From Annulohypoxylon bovei var. microspora (taxonomy: Eukaryota > Ascomycota > Sordariomycetes > Xylariales > Hypoxylaceae), in contig MU405321.1 of assembly GCA_022836615.1 (NCBI GenBank), forward strand, positions 62,001 through 126,000: DNA of 64,000 nt. Direction: 5' to 3'. Positions within the stretch are counted from its first letter, which is position 1. Every line of letters starts with the position of its first letter. A program made the translations under genes and the position numbers. Shown here one piece after another: positions 54,277 through 63,303 of the stretch. Under the pieces are notes generated by a model that did no database searches, was not told the DNA's origin, and was given only the letters and a program-made list of their open reading frames with translations.

Positions 54277-56944
54277 TCAAGCCTCGCCATGATAGAGCAT
54301 ATGCTTGCACATATCGAGTCGATGACACGCTTCCTTGAGCAACTCTGAAGGCGACTCGGATGTAAGAGTCCCTATTGCATCGAGTAAGTTAGGTAACCCG
54401 TCTTGCAGGTTCGCTGGTGTGGTGGCATCGAGCTCCGAGAGCTTCGTGACTTTAGATAGGTAATCTAAAATACCGGTCGTGGTACCTTGCAATTGTTGTG
54501 GGAACGGTCGGAGCGTATTAGATTGATCCCTCGATTGGGTTCGTGCTCGCACAAAAGACCAGATGCTCAATGTGGCGTAATACATGATCCACGGTCGATG
54601 GGGATCGGGGTCGCGACGGCAAGAGTATTGTATCCCGAACATATCCACTGCATTATTAACAAAGCCATTATTCTTCTTCTGACGAGGATCTGCAAGAATA
54701 CGATGAAGGAGTTTGAATGCATGCAGTATTGCATGGCGCGTTGCGAGTTGATTCGACCAGTTCGACATTCGACTCACGACATTAGTGTAATCTCGTGTAG
54801 AAACTTTGCGACCAAGCAACCGTTTCGCTCCCGCATAGACTTGGCAGTCAACAATGTTGACGTATAAACTTATATGGGCGAGATGGTATAGAACCGACGC
54901 ACTTTGAATAAGCCCATTAGAATGAGATTGCGGTCCGGAGCCGTCTGACTCAGGGTCATTTGAGCCGATAGCCCCATCAAAGCTCGTCTTCCAGTCATCA
55001 AACGCTTTCAGCAGCATATTACACCACTTATCTCGGGTGTCAGAAGAACTAGATCCCAGCTCTAACCACTTCAAGTGCGTATCGCGATGCCTAAGATGCC
55101 AGCCGACGCTCAAGAGGCCACACATGATGATCATGCGGCCAAATGCATGTGTTTGCACTTCCTTTCCGTGAATAGCACGTTTTAGCCCATCCAGGAACGA
55201 GACCGGCTTAACACCATAAAATCTGAAGTTCGAATCGTGATGGCGAACAATCTCAGGACTCGACGCAGACCATAAGGATTCGTCACAAGGTAAAGGTAGG
55301 CGTATTTCGTGAGGGGCCATATCGGCAGCGTGTCCAAACATTGCAGCATGAACAATATCCATCATGAACGCGGCGAAGACGACTCTATGCATGGATTCCG
55401 TCCTAGCCCACTTCACCCACCAAGTCCTTGCATCTGAAGTTGCTGGATGCTCCGCCCCATTCTGCTCGTCAGAAGGCGATTCGGCTCCCGCGCCTCCAAT
55501 TAAGGGGCTACCCCGTCTGAGCAGAGTCAGAGTTACAGAATGGTAAACATGCGCCCTCTCGTGGAGATTCCTTGACGAGTACATCTTTTCGTAAAACTCT
55601 AGCAAGAGCAAGGCCTGCGCAACCCAAAGTTCCACCGGGGGAGAAGCTTCATCGGCGGTTAAAATTTCGAAACGAACACTCGATATGATGAGATCGGCAA
55701 ATGCCTTATACTCTAGCAGCTCCCGCGTAGTCTCTCGGCTGTAGATCTGGGCAGCGCCCAAGGCAATCATGACCAGGAGAAGAAGGATGGAACATTGTGT
55801 GGAAGAGAATGTAGGTTGATGAACAATCGGCAACCTTGGCGATACAAAGTCCCAGTAATGTCGCATGCAGTCTCGTAGAAACTCTAAGCTTAGACCTGGT
55901 ATATCATCACCAGCCTCATGCATAAGAGCAGCAAGTTTCGCGTCGAACCTATTTTGTTTCTGGTGGAACAATTGCACGTAACGCAGAACCTCTTGACGGC
56001 GATACTCGGAGATAAGCTCGTCGGGCATGTCGGGGTGGCGTGGGGGCGTAAGATCAAGCTGAGACCGACTGGTAAGTGATTCATGGTCGTAATGGATATT
56101 ATTGTTGAACGGTGACTCGAGACCACCCTCAAGAAAGGGGACATTCGCGAAGCTCAAATCTCTATACGTCTGCTGAGGGTCAAAGAGCCAGACACCGAAA
56201 TTTTCACGGATCTCCAGCTCGTTGGCATCAGCCGCCACAGGAACGTTGTGGTACGGCACGAAAGTAGAATGATCATGTATTGATGGCTGTTCACGACCGT
56301 AAAAGCTAGGTTTCTGGCGTATGATGTTAACAGCATCCATGGAAGGCGTCCAAGGCATGTTGTGAGTAAGCGGACTTGGCTGTGTAGGTGCCATAGGAGG
56401 TGGCAAAGGCGGAGGCTGGGGTTGGACTGGAGAGTCAGACGTCAAGAGAACAGCAGCATTACGGGGAGCACTCGCGGGTTGCTGAGGAAACGTTGCCGGC
56501 CGTGGTGGTCCAGCAACGTTCGTAGCCATGCTGGGCGAAGGCGTCATAGGAAGATCTTGAGCTGTCTCCTTTGCGGGAATGCTAAAGCTGCTCGTACGGT
56601 TCCTAGGAATATACGAGGACGAATGACGCTTCTTGTGGCGTGCTAACAGATCCGGCCTCACAAAGGTTTGAGTACAGTCCGGCACATCACACGTATAAAT
56701 GGTCTTTGGATCATCTTGAGGCCATGTTAGCATTGTAATATCTCATGGAGATATACCCACAAGGGACAATTAGGGGAGTTGTCGGGGTCAGGGTCTTAGC
56801 CTTACGGTTCAGTTGATGTCTCTGAAGATGCTCAGCCCTTGAATAGATCTTGTCGCATCCAGGCCAGTCGCACGAAAACCTTCGTGGCGCTCCCTTCCGG
56901 CTCCTCCTGGTGGCTATTGCTGGGAAGCCATTTAACCGCGACAT
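54277..56944 (-). CDS. transcription factor, two C2H2 zinc fingers plus fungal-specific regulator domain
   Basis: Two exons (56944-56806, 56714-54277) give 858 residues. Finger 1 uses Cys25, Cys30, His43, His47; finger 2 uses Cys55, Cys60, His73, His77, both CX4CX12HX3H with the short linker HDPKTI. The codon for His47 is split by the 91-base intron, so splicing is required for finger 1. A Pro/Ser-rich region (about 80-200) leads into a large helical domain with YWDFVSPRLPIVHQPTF and RAHVYHSVTLTLLRRG, fitting the fungal_trans (PF04082) fold. Such C2H2-fungal_trans proteins are nuclear regulators; targets are unknown. The first exon alone would be missed by long-frame searches because it is only 46 codons. 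Confidence 0.9.
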
Positions 56945-57506
56945 GGCTCGTCCATACCTAGGTATGTATCAATCAGAAACTTATGGCCTTGCATATGCGC
57001 TTCGCCGTGAACCGCCTTCCGTCTTCCGCGGATCTAAGGGGGAAAAGAGATAGACCAGACTAAGACGAGCCGTGAGCGGAGTCGATGGGGGTCCAGCCTA
57101 GTTTTCAACAGGAACAGGTAGGGGAAAGGTAGGGGGAGCAGTAAGGGAACATGTAGGGGACGAGATTGCGCGAGATTTCCCACTGTTCGGGACGGCTGAG
57201 ATGGGAATATTCGCCAAGGATCCAACGCGGGGGCTGCTTCTGCGGAGTTTAGCGTGGGGGTTTCCTCCAACTGCTAATTATCCGGGGTAGATCGTCGCCT
57301 ATTAGCACGAAACCCTATGTAAGACGTGGGGGCCGCTCCTGTCGAGTCTTCCGTCGCCATGCCGAGTAGTTGGAGAGTTGGAGTACCTAGCTCCATACAT
57401 AACTCGACAAAATTTCCATAATATGTATAAGTGATAACTTCCATCTCTTTGTGTAGTTGGTTCGAGAAACAAAAATAAGTATTTACTCTCCATGCCTGGA
57501 TCTACC

Positions 57507-57516
<10 letters not shown>
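56945..57516. other. intergenic region, promoter of the C2H2 regulator
   Basis: TACCTAGGTA palindrome at about 56955-56964. No gene is seen. The right end runs into a T tract (57507-57516) before the poly-G run. Confidence 0.4.
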
Positions 57517-57537
<21 letters not shown>

Positions 57538-57644
57538 GCAAGAGATTAATTAGTTTTAGAATGATGGCAATAGTACACGTTGGGTTGCGGTTTAATATTG
57601 TTTTATTTTTTAGATTATATTTTTTTATATGTANNNNNNNNNNG

Positions 57645-57696
<52 letters not shown>
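57517..57696. other. assembly gap with poly-G (22) and poly-C (52) flanks
   Basis: Poly-G occupies 57517-57538, ten N bases 57634-57643, and poly-C 57645-57696. The DNA after the poly-G and after the poly-C is similar (both contain AATTAATTA then GGCAATAG), so two repeat copies meet here. The gap length of 10 is probably a placeholder. Treat order, copy number and homopolymer lengths as unreliable. Confidence 0.9.
57564..57633 (-). repeat. partial third LTR copy, cut by the gap
   Basis: From ATGGCAATAG onward this resembles the LTR at 57721 with many substitutions and small indels, and it ends at the N run. Confidence 0.6.
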
Positions 57697-57698
<2 letters not shown>

Positions 57699-57720
57699 GT
57701 AATTAATTATGTTAGGACTG

Positions 57721-57905
57721 AAGGCAATAGGTCACGATGCGTTGCGCTGTAATATTGTGTGATGTATTACGATATCTTGTGTTATATGAACGTATAAATT
57801 ACTAGCTTTTAATCCTAAGTAGACGTAGCCTTATATGGCATAAGCCATATAAAGCCATATAAAGCCATAAAGCACCCTTTGCCAATAAATCCCTTTTATT
57901 GTCAA
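57721..57905 (-). repeat. LTR of gag-only element (3' LTR in element orientation)
   Basis: 185 bases directly repeated at 58907-59091 without any length change. In the first 60 bases I count 15 differences, all transitions, 13 of them C-to-T or G-to-A in the other copy. The boundaries are approximate because similarity fades gradually at the left end. Confidence 0.8.
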
Positions 57906-57978
57906 TACGCTTTCCTAGCGCTAGTGCCATCTAAACGCCATCCAAAAACACTATTTTCAACCCTGCTGTCGCTTTTTA

Positions 57979-58046
57979 CAGCCCTGTTTTAGCCTTTTTC
58001 AGCCCTGTTTAGCCTTTTTTAGCCCTGTTTAGCCTTTTTCAGCCCC
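57979..58046. repeat. 20-base tandem repeat, AGCCCTGTTTAGCCTTTTTC
   Basis: Three to four tandem units of about 20 bases inside the LTR element, 3' of the gag remnant in element orientation. Confidence 0.85.
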
Positions 58047-58263
58047 TAGTTATCGCTATATGCATTGTAAGGATCTTATTATTGCTTATACTTTTACCTA
58101 CTCCCGAGGTTTAGTTGGTTAGTTATCGTGATAAACCATAGCATATTTTGATTCATTTAACGCCCTTATACACGATTTCGTAAATAATTAGTTAGCCTTG
58201 CGGCTTCGTTGCTTATTCTAGTAACGCTTTTTAAGCTTGGCAACGCTCTTTAAGCTTTAACGC

Positions 58264-58821
58264 TTAGAAGATTATCTGTATCGGTTTGAAGGTGCCTGCC
58301 GATCCGTTAATCTCGTGTACTTTGCCAGCCTTGCTGTTGCCACTGCGGTAGTCTCGGCGAATGTGTCCAAGCTTCCCACACTTCCAACACTTCTTGCCAT
58401 CCTGATCCGTGATGTGGCTATCACCTTTGCCGGTTGTCTTGCCAGTTGCCTTGCCGATGCGGCTGCGAAACTCTTGCAAAGTACGCTGCCGAGCAGTCCA
58501 TTCCTTAGCGTTATCTTCAGCGCCGAGAATAAAACGTACCCACATCTATGTATCCGTGGTTTTATTCTTAGGGCCGCGAATAAAACGTGCTCGCATTTGT
58601 GTATTTGAGATTTTATTCTTAGGGCCTATCAAACGAAGCTCCCTAGGCAACTTCCACCACTCGAACCGTTCCCATCGCAGGTTTATATCGTTCGTCAATA
58701 ACGTCGTATCGTCAAGGTTCTTAGCTTACTCTTACTTAATCGTCAGCTCCTTCAAGGCTTTCTCCAACCTGTCAACCTAAGCTCTCAACAAGGCAGCATC
58801 ATCCCTAAATCCCAATGCCAT
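58264..58821 (-). pseudogene. gag remnant of an LTR retroelement, with zinc knuckle
   Basis: Reading the minus strand from ATG at 58821, one frame of about 185 codons is gag-like: a coiled-coil stretch (VDRLEKALKELTIK), WERFEWWKLPREL, a basic region, then a zinc knuckle CWKCGKLGHIRRD followed by Tyr where the last Cys of CX2CX4HX4C is expected. The frame has four in-frame stops (TAG, TAA, TAA, TAG); each could derive from a Gln codon by C-to-T, and the Cys-to-Tyr change is G-to-A after T. A 51-base (17-codon) tandem duplication lies at 58525-58626. No protease, reverse transcriptase or integrase sequence follows before the LTR at 57905. The element is therefore gag-only and inactive. Confidence 0.75.
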
Positions 58822-58906
58822 CAATCCCCCCCCTCCAAGCCAAAAGGCTTAAAAACATAACCTAATCCCTCGAATAAATATTTAAAACAGAAGAGATACT
58901 ACCATA

Positions 58907-59091
58907 AAGGTAATAGGTTACAATACATTACGCTATAATACCATATAATATATTACGATATTTTATATTGTATGAACGTATAAATTATCAGCTTTCAATC
59001 CTAAGCAGACGTAGCCTTATATGACATAAGCCATATAAAGCCACACAAAGCCATAAAGCGCCCTTTGCTAATAAATCCCTTTTATTGCCAA
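58907..59091 (-). repeat. LTR of gag-only element (5' LTR in element orientation)
   Basis: Partner of 57721-57905, same length. It is the more AT-shifted of the two over its first 60 bases, with changes such as TpG-to-TpA, the RIP-preferred context. Confidence 0.8.
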
Positions 59092-59114
59092 CAAGGACAT
59101 TACTTAGGTAGGTA

Positions 59115-59604
59115 GGTTAGTGGACGAAATAACACGTATTTTGGATCGTTATACCGCATTTATACATACATACCTTATTATGCTATTATACCCACTATAA
59201 AATACACTTATACAGGTATAAGCATTATTATACATAATAAACTCCGGATTTTCTATTGTGATTAACGAAACATCGTGTTTTATTGCTTCATTTGCTTTTA
59301 AAGTTTTAATATCTAAAAATCTATTACCTAAGTTCGAATCGCTTCTTAACCTTTCAAACGAAAAAATCGAAAGGATAGAAAAACGGCTTTATATTTAGAT
59401 ATAAAACCACGCTGATTTTGGTGGGCTATTTTTCGTAATGTTGAGCCTGGGTCGAAATGTGTACGTAATATATGAATAATCTCGATAAATATGGGGCCGC
59501 ATTGGTTTATCCGTTCCGTAACACGTATAAGGGATTGTTATACCGTATTAATACATGAATTATGCGTATAATGAATAATACGTGTAATAAGTATTCGTTC
59601 ACTA
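59115..59604. mobile_element. TIR element, family B (about 490 bases, AT-rich)
   Basis: The left end GGTTAGTGGACGAA and the reverse complement of the right end, CCTTAGTGAACGAA, match, and further in both carry TAACACGTATT-like sequence. The similarity continues outward into TAGGTA on both sides. Direct and inverted sub-repeats (ACACGTATnnnGGATnGTTATACCG at about 59130 and 59522) occur inside. No coding frame. Probably a decayed non-autonomous DNA transposon; a TA target duplication is possible but not certain. Confidence 0.6.
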
Positions 59605-60065
59605 AGGTAGGTACCTACATAAAGACCAAGCCTCCAATATGGCCTCTCGCCACAATCATATTGTATTATATTGCTTAATTCCTTTATTTAATATTGCACG
59701 TGGATTCGTCTTCATTGAGAGTTCAGAATAAATTCTACTTGGTAGATATGTCAGGTAATTCGCAACAAAAGTCCATAGGTTAGTATTTGATTGACGTTTG
59801 CGGTAGTGAAAGACTTTATGGCAGCCTACAAACAAAGAATTACACAAGTACGAGTTTAATCCTTCTAGAATGTATTCAAAGAATATTCCAATAACGTATT
59901 CCTTAGACTATATATGCCATGCGACTTTTCACCTCAATAGTCCTCATACATATATCAAGATATGGTTGCCACTATCATATTAAAACCCAAGAAGCTTTGA
60001 GCAAGAAATGTTGGGATCAATACTATTAATCCAAACACCTATTTTCAAACAATTAGTTTATTGCC
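59605..60065. other. AT-rich intergenic region
   Basis: TAGGTAGGTACCTACAT directly abuts element B. No gene is seen. Confidence 0.4.
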
Positions 60066-60782
60066 ATGCTTTCACAATTATATCAATATATCTTAGGCAT
60101 ATTAAGATGGCCATTAGATTCTTGGGCGACAACATCTAATCGATCCACATTCGAGCGTTTTGCGGACCAAAACAACCAATTGGCGGCTCTTTGGCAAAGA
60201 CCAGATCGATACACAATTATCTTTGTTGGAATCTATGTACGAATCTGTGACCGAGATCCTAACAAAATTACTGAGATCGAGCTGTCAACATGGTGCCCTA
60301 GCAGACAATCATCCGTAGACTGTCTTCACTGGAAAATTAGAGAAAATATCGATAACGAAACAAGTCGCTACAAAGGGGAAGACAATTTCGTATCCAACGA
60401 CGACCTTAGCAAAGTGGTCTCCGAGTCTAGCATCAGGTCACTTCTTAATCATTTCTTTGAAGTTTTAGGCTCGCACTTTCAGACTATAAGCCTTGTCGGT
60501 CATGATATTGAATCTGTGCTAGACCCTCTCAAAACATACTGGACAATACCGGAATCAATAATCCTCCTAGACACCCAGAAGATCTGGCAGTTTCAACATC
60601 AGCAGACGTACCGTATATCTTTGGAGCAAGCACTTTACACAATGTTGGGAATGAATTACAAGAACATGCCAAGTGCAGGAAATAATGCACGTCATATTTT
60701 GAAATTACTTCAGTATTCAGGCCAAGCCACTGAAAAGAATTGGGTATCAGCAACAAGGAACATTGAAAACTTTACATTCTAA
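60066..60782 (+). CDS. Gfd2/YDR514C-like RNase H-fold protein, catalytic motifs degenerate
   Basis: Single exon, 238 residues. The order of motifs follows the Gfd2/YDR514C C-terminal DEDDh-exonuclease-like domain: ITEIELSTW (68-76) in the place of the family's ITEIG strand, LVGHDIESVLDPL (143-155), LLDTQKI (167-173), SLEQALYTMLGM (185-196) and GNNARHILKLL (205-215). The expected first D-x-E strand reads VGIYVR, and the last acidic residue of the usual AGNDA block is replaced (GNNA), so nuclease activity is doubtful. The protein lacks the N-terminal extension of larger relatives. It lies in AT-rich accessory DNA, 190 bases from the convergent HET-domain gene. Family call is by motif order; confidence is moderate. 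Confidence 0.68.
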   Translation: MLSQLYQYILGILRWPLDSWATTSNRSTFERFADQNNQLAALWQRPDRYTIIFVGIYVRICDRDPNKITEIELSTWCPSRQSSVDCLHWKIRENIDNETSRYKGEDNFVSNDDLSKVVSESSIRSLLNHFFEVLGSHFQTISLVGHDIESVLDPLKTYWTIPESIILLDTQKIWQFQHQQTYRISLEQALYTMLGMNYKNMPSAGNNARHILKLLQYSGQATEKNWVSATRNIENFTF

Positions 60783-60972
60783 TATGACTTTCGTCTCAAG
60801 AGCTTGGTGAGTCTTATATTACTTTTGTTATGTCATTGATAAAAAAGATTCTGCTGGAAAACTTTCTAGGACTTGACTTGACAAAAGTGAGCATGTTCCC
60901 TCCACACTTTAGGTACGTAACTAAAAGGGTAGATTTTTGAAATTGTATATTATTATAGCCACGTGATCTAAA

Positions 60973-62688
60973 CTAGACAGATCTTGGTTGTTCCCTAAAG
61001 ACAATATCGACTACCAATTCGGATGAACCATGAAGGTCTCGTAGCGGCTGTTTGTTTATCCAGACCAAGGGATAAGATTCCTCCATCTTGAAGACACCCA
61101 TTGCCTTTATATGCATCTTTTGTAATCGTTCATGAATTGAGCAGAGCCCATCAGGTGTATTACACACGGGGGAATCAACATGAGTACACGTGCCGAATAA
61201 ACAACGCCAATCCCTCTCAGAAGCCATTTGCCGGGTCACTTCTAGTCTAGGATCGATGATTATGGTGTGCATCCATCGTTGCGGGTAGTAATTTTCATCC
61301 CAGTAGACAGATATTACTATACTTAGATTGCCGCTCGATATTAACTGATGCGACAATGTCATTTTGTCCCGGTCTTTCAGTGAAATTATAGAAATATTCT
61401 CTAGCGGGTATACTTTCTTCAGAATTGGGGCATCTGGTCTCATTTCTCCTGAAGCAATTGTTACTAAAACTCCTGACGGCACTAATGTCCTGTTCTTCAG
61501 GAAGTCAACAGGAACGGTGCTGAGGTAACTTGTACGGAGCTTGGACTTGGACTTATTGATAGTTAGGAATAGGTTGGTAGACTTAGGACGTGTTAAGAGT
61601 GGGTATGACCGCCCGAGAAAGATCCTGGAAAGTGGACGATGTCCACGAATGTATATAGCCTCGTCTAGACGGCTTAAGGGAATCCAAATTTGGAATCTCC
61701 GGGAAACTTGGATATGAGGTTGACGTGAAGGATTAGCTAAGGTCTCAGTTCCTCGAAGCTCTTTGGCGCAGTTAAGGCCCACCATAATGACTTGTATGTC
61801 AACGGTTTTGATGACAGGGACCTTCATAGAGATACCCAAATTGGTGATCGAGTAGGGGTTCCTCTCAATCTCCCAGTCCCTAATAATTGAACCGCAGAAA
61901 CGGAACTCAGCTGGTGATGGTGCCAATGCAGTTGTCCACGGATGAGCGTCAATATCTCGAAATTCCCAAGCGAGGATACTCTGATCATCGGATAGCTTGA
62001 TGATTTCTTTCTGTAGTCTAGTAAATGCGTTTGATCCTTCGCCATATAATAATGGCATATTAATATCAAAAACTCCCAAAAGACAATAAGCGATGTCTTC
62101 CTTGCGACTTGTTTCACGATCAGCAGCCCAAGACATACGTTGGGCAATTGAATAGTCATCAATCGTCTCACGGTCCTTCAATGCGCCAATATGAATCCTA
62201 GAAATGTCCGAGATCACTCCTGCTAGCTCGCTCCGGTCTCCAAGCACCGTCCAACGGTGATCGAAGAAAGTCACTCTGTTGGGCGCAAGTAGCTCTTGCA
62301 GCGTCCAGCCCCTGGTGAACCAACGGCTCTTAGCAAACGTCCCAGTCTTCGCCTGTACGTCAGCCAGATACGCATAACATACGTACGAGTCGCGATACCA
62401 AGCAAACATGCTATTGATCGCCTCGCTGAGCTCAGCAGAGCTTGTTTTGTCAATGCAGTTGGTGTCACACCAGAGATACTGCAAGCCATCGGCCTGGGCG
62501 CGGCGGCATGCCCCCACGATCTTGGCATAACCATCCTTGCGTCTGACAGTGCTGTCGGTCCGGCGCTCCCACTCCTGGAATGTCACCTCCTTATCGCCAT
62601 CCCACGTGTGGGAGAGGATGGCGTATCGTGGCGTCTGGCTCCCGAAGAACACCTTAAGCTCGAGCGTGTTGACGTCGATGAGACGCAT
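60973..62688 (-). CDS. HET-domain protein (heterokaryon incompatibility type)
   Basis: Single exon, 571 residues. The HET domain (PF06985) begins at the N-terminus as in HET-E/HET-D-type proteins: RYAILSHTW (21-29), LQYLWCDTNCIDK (69-81), AINSMFAWYRDSYVCYAYLADV (90-111) and RWFTRGWTLQELLAP (122-136). The following segment SRKEDIAYCLLGVFDINMPLLYGEG closes the domain. The C-terminal half has no NACHT or WD repeats; it is a beta-rich region of the kind found in many HET-only proteins. HET domains trigger cell death on fusion of incompatible strains; most paralogues are of unknown role. The convergent neighbour is the Gfd2-like gene. Confidence 0.9.
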   Translation of the reverse strand: MRLIDVNTLELKVFFGSQTPRYAILSHTWDGDKEVTFQEWERRTDSTVRRKDGYAKIVGACRRAQADGLQYLWCDTNCIDKTSSAELSEAINSMFAWYRDSYVCYAYLADVQAKTGTFAKSRWFTRGWTLQELLAPNRVTFFDHRWTVLGDRSELAGVISDISRIHIGALKDRETIDDYSIAQRMSWAADRETSRKEDIAYCLLGVFDINMPLLYGEGSNAFTRLQKEIIKLSDDQSILAWEFRDIDAHPWTTALAPSPAEFRFCGSIIRDWEIERNPYSITNLGISMKVPVIKTVDIQVIMVGLNCAKELRGTETLANPSRQPHIQVSRRFQIWIPLSRLDEAIYIRGHRPLSRIFLGRSYPLLTRPKSTNLFLTINKSKSKLRTSYLSTVPVDFLKNRTLVPSGVLVTIASGEMRPDAPILKKVYPLENISIISLKDRDKMTLSHQLISSGNLSIVISVYWDENYYPQRWMHTIIIDPRLEVTRQMASERDWRCLFGTCTHVDSPVCNTPDGLCSIHERLQKMHIKAMGVFKMEESYPLVWINKQPLRDLHGSSELVVDIVFREQPRSV

Positions 62689-63303
62689 GGTGACGGTTTG
62701 AAGTGTGAATATGTGGAGTGATGGGGTGATATTGGGTGACGACGACTGTATAGTTGGGGACGAGAGATTGATCTGTGAATATGAGAGGATAGGAAACCTG
62801 ATGATTCTAGCAAGTAGTAAACGGGGGATAACGAATGTCGTATATGAAGACTGCCCTGCGATGCTACATCTTGATTAACATGACCACTTACCTGGTGGAC
62901 ATAGCCCCTAGATAGGAGAGAAAAGGAAATGACAAGTAGGAAACTATGAGGTGTAAAATACTATCAATTCTCATCTCATATATTTAAGGGAGCGTTTCTT
63001 ACAAGTGACGATTCTAAGATTCCAACACCCACCAGTGGCATTCTGACATCCTCATGGGTTTGCCAAGAACAATCTCAGGGGTATCCTGACTTTGAGGTCC
63101 CGCTATAGAATAGGGGTGAATCTGATGAAAGAAGATAAATTAAAACTAGGGTATACGGACAACGTGGATTCGGAAACTCGTTTGATATTCATGCCCGGCG
63201 TTGCCACTGATCAGTTGTGACTTATCAACTCTAGCTGAAACTTTTCTCTAGACCTATTGAAAAGTGACATTTTCGTTGAACATTACAGGTCAACATTGAC
63301 CTC
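62689..63303. other. intergenic region, promoter of the HET gene
   Basis: The left part lies upstream of the HET start and the right part downstream of AP-1 mu. No gene is seen. Confidence 0.4.

Noticed and set aside
57492..57752. 86-codon frame through the poly-G/N/poly-C tract
   Set aside because: It is made of homopolymer Gly/Pro runs and unknown bases, an assembly artefact.
58409..58780. 123-codon plus-strand frame in the LTR element
   Set aside because: Antisense to the gag remnant; composition and the CCHC motif support the minus strand.
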